From the NCBI RefSeq assembly GCF_012584455.1, contig NZ_JABAEB010000008.1, positions 112,778 to 176,777 of the forward strand: a DNA stretch of 64,000 nucleotides, read 5' to 3'. How positions within the stretch are numbered: position 1 is the first letter of the stretch; the number at the start of each line of letters is the position of its first letter. This document shows, piece after piece, positions 59,497-64,000 of the stretch. The notes under the pieces are model-generated. The model was not told the origin of the DNA. It was given only the letters and a program-made list of their open reading frames with translations, and ran no database searches. The translations under genes and the position numbers were made by a program. The DNA is from Shewanella oncorhynchi (GTDB lineage Bacteria > Pseudomonadota > Gammaproteobacteria > Enterobacterales > Shewanellaceae).

Positions 59497-59817
59497 CTAT
59501 TCTCGCCCATCATTTTAATCTGCTTCGCCCGTATTTGTCTTAGCATGATATGTTGACATACCTGAAACAATGCTAAGATCCTTTAGCAAAAACGCCAGAA
59601 TACAAACTCGTCATAAAAAGAATATTGGCAGTAAAACGGTACAGTTAATATATTGCATGATCTATTACAGAATCGTGCCCATCGATTTTGGTTATTTTTA
59701 AACCAAGTCAGCAATTTAAGTCGCATTTTTACAGCAAAATGGCATGTAAGGTCTAGGCTAAGAACTAAACTAAATAGAAACCTAATCAGGATGGGTCCGT
59801 TTTTGGTAGGGGAAAAT
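59497..59817 (+). promoter_or_regulatory. Leader of the terminal sensor gene with nested inverted repeats
   Basis: No gene seen. TCTTAGCAT (59538-59546) and ATGCTAAGA (59570-59578) are perfect 9-bp arms that enclose TATGTTGACATA (59549-59560). TTGACA (59553-59558) and TAAGAT (59574-59579) with a 15-bp spacer could be a promoter. The remainder is A/T-rich. Confidence 0.4.
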
Positions 59818-62800
59818 TTGAGTCAACTAATCCACAAGCTAATATTTAGTACGCTTTTTATCCTAAGTTTGTGGGGGATCTCGTGCAATGGATTAGCTCA
59901 ACCATTGAGCGCGGCTTCCACACAGCTCAAATTTGAACATATTCGCAGTGAAGATGGCCTTACCCAAAATACGATTACCAGCCTGTTTATGGACAATGCA
60001 GGTATGTTATGGATTGGCACTCAAGATGGTTTGCATGCTTATAACGGTCACAGCTTCAATATTTTCCCCCATTCACCCAATGATCCGAGGAGTATTTCTG
60101 AGAGCTATGTCTCTGACATTATTCAAGACTCAGAAGGTAATATCTGGGTTTCGACTTTCAGCCAAGGGGTAAATCGACTCGATTTGAGCACAGGGACCTT
60201 TGAACACTTTGGCCAAGAACAAGGGCTTACCGATCCACGCACAACCAAACTCAGCGTTGTAGGCAATACACTCTGGATTGGTACTAAAGCAGGACTATTT
60301 TCCCTATCGACCAAAACCAAACGCATTACCCAAGTGAACTTAGGTAATAGTGTTCAACCCCACATCACCAGCTTAGCCAATGTTGAAGACACTTACCTGC
60401 TGGCAGGAACACAAGATAGCGGCACCTTTGCTGTCAGTGCCAATACTATTACTCGCTTAAATGTCCCGCAGAATCTCACTGCACATCAAATTAGGGCACA
60501 TTCCGCTAATGCGATCACTTTAGCTCTGGGTGGGCAATTATGGCATTACAACTTGGCGTCACAACAGGGCGAAATCCTCTGGCAGACAGACGATAATGTG
60601 CCTTACATTAAAGATTTTATCCAAACTGAGCAGGGTGACTTTTGGGTTGTTGGGCCAGAAGCCGGTCTTATTCAACTCGAGAGAAACGATAAGGCATTTA
60701 CTGCGACCTACCACAGGTATGATCCTAAGCGTACCAACAGTATCAGTGAAAATAACATGCTGAGCTTACTGCAAGATCCCTTTGGCAATTTATGGTTAGG
60801 TGCCAGTTATTCTGGTCTAGATAAAATTAATACCCGTCGTCAGTATTTTCAGCATATTTACGAATCCACCCCTAACCTGTCGCAACAAAGTAACAACATT
60901 CGCACCTTGTTCCGCAGCCAAGATAATGCGCTATGGATAGGAACCGAAGGTGCTGGGCTTAAACGCATGTTGGCCAATGGAAAATATGAACACTACACGG
61001 AGCTCTTTGCTAACGCCTTAGGGATGCATCAACGCAACTTGAATCTTATCCTGCGAGATATAGACCAAGACAAAAATGGCGTGCTTTGGTTTGCCACTAA
61101 CTATGGGCTAGGTCGACTGGCGCTAGATGGCCACTTCCAGTTACTCAAGGTGACAGAACGCACTGATCAAGGCGCAGAAACCAATTATATCCGTAGTTTA
61201 GATATTGATGAGCAAGGTCACCTCTGGGTGGCAACAACCAATGCCCTCTACCGTAAGGCGATAGATACCGATGAATTTACTTTTATCTCATTAGCACATA
61301 TTGATAATTTCTATCCGGCACAAAACCAGTTTTTAATCCTCAGAACACACAAAGACACGCTATGGATAGGTACTCTCGATGGCCTACTTAAACTGGATAT
61401 GAAAATAGGCACAGGTAAATCCTACTTCCATCAATCCTCAGACAAAAACAGCCTGATCAACAACCGTGTCCGCGATATTTTAGTCACAAAGTCGGGCGAG
61501 GTATGGTTTGCCACCCATGGTGGGATCAGCAAGTTACCGTCCCAAGAGACTGATGCAAGTTTTAGCCACTATACCCGCAATCAGGGATTACCAAGTGATA
61601 CCATCTATGCCTTACTCGAGGATCAAGAACACAACATTTGGTTTAGTAGTAATGCGGGGATAGGAAAGCTCAATCCTAAAACCAATCGTGTCATCATATT
61701 TAACGAGCAAGAAGGGCTACAAGCACTGGAATTTAACGGTGGCGTAAAACTTGAAGACAGCGATGGCGATCTCTGGTTTGGTGGCATTAATGGCATAAAT
61801 CGTTTCAATCCAAAGTCAATTCCAGATCAACGACCCGATGTTAAAGTCGCACTCACTGGCTATAGTATTGCGGGTAAAGGGCACACTATTCTCGATTTGA
61901 GCCATCCACCTAGTATAGTAATGGACTATAGCGATCAGCTGATCAGTTTTGAGGTGACCTCATTGGATTTCAGCTATACGGGTAAAAACCGCTTCAGCTA
62001 TTTTCTTGAGGGATTTGATAACGAGTGGCATGAGCTCCCCACAGGTAATGAAATCACTTTCACCAATATTAATCCTGGTCACTACCAACTGCATGTTCGC
62101 CATGGGCTGCAATACAACACTCAAGGTGACTACGCCCTTTCTGTCGATCTTCATGTACAAGCGCCCTTCTATCGAACTCAGTTCGCCTACGCCCTCTACA
62201 GCTTGCTCTCTCTATGGCTGTTGGCTTGGATCATTATCTGGCGTAAAAGGAAACGTCAGCAACAGCGCGAATTTGAAACCAGTATCCGCGCCTCAGAGGA
62301 GCGACTCAAACTTGCACTTTGGGCCTCTGGCGATGGCATGTGGGACTGGAACATACCAGAAAATCGAGTCTATCGTACCAATATGGATTCTTCAGTCCCC
62401 CATTGGAATAGCAGCAATATAGCCCATGAGAGCATGCACTCAGAGGATAGGGAAAGATTCAAATTTGAGCTTAACGAACACCTTCAAGGTCGTTCGCCTT
62501 TCTTCGAAGCAGAGTACCGAGTCGAACGCTCCCCCGGTAATTGGGTATGGATTTTAGACCGCGGTAAAGTGGTGGAAAAAGATAGCCTAGATAATCCGAT
62601 CCGCATGACAGGGACCAACCGCAACATTACCTCACGCAAACTGATTGAAAACGAGTTGGTACTGTCATCACAAGTGCTCAACAGTATGAACGAAGCCGTT
62701 GTAGTGGGAGGATTAAATTATCGAATTCGTTCGGTCAACCCAGCATTTTGTGCCATTACAGGGTACACAGAACGCCAAATAACCGACAGGCATTTCATTC

Positions 62801-64000
62801 ACTTAGCCTTTAGTCGCCAACAGCGGGAGTTGTTCAATACAATTGAACAACAGCTACTGCGTCACAAACATTGGGTCGGAGAACTGTGGATCCGCAATAA
62901 ACAACGTCAGGCCATTTTAGTCTGGCTTGAAATCAACCAAGTGATCGATATCAAAGGCGAAACCAGTCACTTCGTTGCTGTATTTACCGACATCACAGAG
63001 CGGAAAAAAGCCGAAGAAGATCTGCGTTTCCTCGCCAGCTTCGACACATTAACTGGCTTACCGAACCGAACCTTATTTCAAGACAGGCTCAATCACGCGA
63101 TTACTCAAGCGCACAGAGCGAATAATATCGTTGCCTTGCTGTTCTTAGACCTCGACCGCTTTAAACATATCAACGACTCTATGGGTCATCATGTCGGGGA
63201 TTTGTTACTGAAAGCCGTGGCAAGACGACTGCAAAATGCAGTGCGTGATGGCGATACTGTCGCACGCTTAGGTGGCGATGAATTTACTATTATTTTAGAA
63301 GGTGTTGCGAAAACAAAAGCCGCAACCCTGATCTCAGAAAAAGTACTCAGAGCATTCCAAACGCCCTTCCTATTGGACGATAAAACGCTGACCATTTCGA
63401 CCTCAATAGGTATCAGCTTATACCCTAACGATGCGGACAATGCCGACTCACTGATTAAATTTGCCGATACCGCCATGTACCACGCAAAATCATCAGGTCG
63501 AAATAACTTTCAGTTTTATACCTCTAAGTTAAATGAAATCGCCACCCGTCATGTACAACTCGAAAGTGGTTTAAAGGAAGCTATCCAACGCAAAGAACTA
63601 AGCTTGGTTTATCAACCTAAATTCTGTTTACGAGATGGTTCACTCACAGGACTGGAAGCACTTTTACGTTGGTATCACACTGAACTTGGCCCCATTTCCC
63701 CCGTCGAGTTTATTCCACTGGCGGAAGAAACCGGCATCATCACCCAAATTGGCCATTGGGTGATCAACCACGCCTGCCAGCAATTAGCCGAATGGAATAG
63801 CCTAGGATTTAACGGGATCACTATCGCCGTCAACCTATCGGCTCGCCAACTGAAAGCGGACATTATCTCCACCATCGAAGTTGCTTTAGCCGTATCAGGT
63901 CTCCCGGCTCAATCCCTTGAGCTTGAGCTTACTGAATCAATGATCATGGGCAATCCGCAGGAATCGGTCAGCATCCTATCTAAACTCAAGGCCCTAGGAT
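59818..64000 (+). CDS. Membrane sensor with beta-propeller, Y_Y_Y, PAS, GGDEF and EAL domains (3' end outside window)
   Basis: At least 1,394 residues, open to the window end. Signal/anchor MSQLIHKLIFSTLFILSLWG, then about a dozen two-component propeller repeats (LWIGTQDGL, IWVSTFSQGV, LWIGTKAGLF and so on), a Y_Y_Y domain (RFSYFLEGFDNEWHELP, about nt 61950-62160), a TM helix (ALYSLLSLWLLAWIIIW), two PAS domains, GGDEF with intact GGDEF (residue ~1152) and EAL with intact EALLR (residue ~1280). Both output domains look catalytically competent. TTG 59818 has AGGGGA upstream and precedes the signal; ATG 59791 is an in-frame alternative. It follows the prp operon but has its own leader. Confidence 0.85.
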   Translation, partial: MSQLIHKLIFSTLFILSLWGISCNGLAQPLSAASTQLKFEHIRSEDGLTQNTITSLFMDNAGMLWIGTQDGLHAYNGHSFNIFPHSPNDPRSISESYVSDIIQDSEGNIWVSTFSQGVNRLDLSTGTFEHFGQEQGLTDPRTTKLSVVGNTLWIGTKAGLFSLSTKTKRITQVNLGNSVQPHITSLANVEDTYLLAGTQDSGTFAVSANTITRLNVPQNLTAHQIRAHSANAITLALGGQLWHYNLASQQGEILWQTDDNVPYIKDFIQTEQGDFWVVGPEAGLIQLERNDKAFTATYHRYDPKRTNSISENNMLSLLQDPFGNLWLGASYSGLDKINTRRQYFQHIYESTPNLSQQSNNIRTLFRSQDNALWIGTEGAGLKRMLANGKYEHYTELFANALGMHQRNLNLILRDIDQDKNGVLWFATNYGLGRLALDGHFQLLKVTERTDQGAETNYIRSLDIDEQGHLWVATTNALYRKAIDTDEFTFISLAHIDNFYPAQNQFLILRTHKDTLWIGTLDGLLKLDMKIGTGKSYFHQSSDKNSLINNRVRDILVTKSGEVWFATHGGISKLPSQETDASFSHYTRNQGLPSDTIYALLEDQEHNIWFSSNAGIGKLNPKTNRVIIFNEQEGLQALEFNGGVKLEDSDGDLWFGGINGINRFNPKSIPDQRPDVKVALTGYSIAGKGHTILDLSHPPSIVMDYSDQLISFEVTSLDFSYTGKNRFSYFLEGFDNEWHELPTGNEITFTNINPGHYQLHVRHGLQYNTQGDYALSVDLHVQAPFYRTQFAYALYSLLSLWLLAWIIIWRKRKRQQQREFETSIRASEERLKLALWASGDGMWDWNIPENRVYRTNMDSSVPHWNSSNIAHESMHSEDRERFKFELNEHLQGRSPFFEAEYRVERSPGNWVWILDRGKVVEKDSLDNPIRMTGTNRNITSRKLIENELVLSSQVLNSMNEAVVVGGLNYRIRSVNPAFCAITGYTERQITDRHFIHLAFSRQQRELFNTIEQQLLRHKHWVGELWIRNKQRQAILVWLEINQVIDIKGETSHFVAVFTDITERKKAEEDLRFLASFDTLTGLPNRTLFQDRLNHAITQAHRANNIVALLFLDLDRFKHINDSMGHHVGDLLLKAVARRLQNAVRDGDTVARLGGDEFTIILEGVAKTKAATLISEKVLRAFQTPFLLDDKTLTISTSIGISLYPNDADNADSLIKFADTAMYHAKSSGRNNFQFYTSKLNEIATRHVQLESGLKEAIQRKELSLVYQPKFCLRDGSLTGLEALLRWYHTELGPISPVEFIPLAEETGIITQIGHWVINHACQQLAEWNSLGFNGITIAVNLSARQLKADIISTIEVALAVSGLPAQSLELELTESMIMGNPQESVSILSKLKALG

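Noticed and set aside
59791..59817. ATG 59791 as start of the terminal sensor
   Set aside because: CAGG directly touches the ATG, leaving no spacing; TTG 59818 has AGGGGA at proper distance and a cleaner signal peptide. Kept as an alternative.

Overview
The window looks like chromosomal DNA of a gammaproteobacterium close to Shewanella. It carries a BpfA/AggA-type biofilm adhesin operon, an ilvC/ilvY and ilvLGMDA block without ilvE, and a GntR-prpB-prpC-acnD-prpF methylcitrate operon. It also has four separate c-di-GMP-related proteins and an Arg-His-Pro-Pro tRNA operon. No plasmid, phage or complete insertion sequence is evident. The genus call is inference from gene content.

Layout. 1-13456: a + strand adhesion operon. 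It holds the C-terminal part of a giant RTX adhesin (bpfA, cut by the window edge), its type I secretion ABC transporter, membrane fusion protein and TolC-like channel (aggA), an OmpA-like lipoprotein, a LapG-like periplasmic cysteine protease (bpfG) and a LapD-like degenerate GGDEF/EAL receptor (bpfD). By analogy with the Lap system, c-di-GMP bound by BpfD sequesters BpfG and keeps the adhesin on the surface. 13486-14314: terminators and a minus-strand tRNA operon (Arg-CCG, His-GTG, Pro-TGG twice) with a decayed tRNA-Pro copy between the two Pro genes. 14462-17119: a GAF-GAF-GGDEF-(degenerate EAL) protein.

17167-28214: housekeeping and membrane genes: rep helicase (-), ubiK, two small unknowns, a YcaQ-type DNA glycosylase (-), an unknown, creD, a PAP2 phosphatase, a periplasmic solute-binding protein (-), an Lrp-family regulator and an NSS-family transporter. 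28457-30893: a Tim44-like membrane protein, a secreted unknown and a small lipoprotein (all -), with a highly structured repeat element at 30350-30602. 30895-40962: a class V aminotransferase and the branched-chain amino acid genes (ilvC, then leader peptide ilvL, attenuator, ilvG, ilvM, ilvD, ilvA, all -) with ilvY divergent from ilvC.

41159-52127: PaeA/YtfL-like CBS-domain protein (-), a periplasmic binding protein paired with a membrane GGDEF protein (-), a YwqG-family protein (-), comM/yifB, two tandem YihG-like acyltransferases and a DUF523 protein (-). 52248-59496: the propionate operon, preceded by three copies of a 12-bp ATTGTYGACAAT palindrome, two of which overlap a predicted promoter and its start site. 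Stem-loops sit in three of its intergenic gaps. 59818-end: a large membrane sensor (beta-propeller, Y_Y_Y, PAS, GGDEF, EAL) cut by the window edge.

The most notable items are the operator/promoter architecture of the prp operon and a related core upstream of the final c-di-GMP sensor, the structured dispersed repeat, the tRNA pseudogene, the isolated binding-protein/GGDEF pair, and the DNA-level homogenised adhesin repeats. All calls come from reading the sequence; no searches were run.
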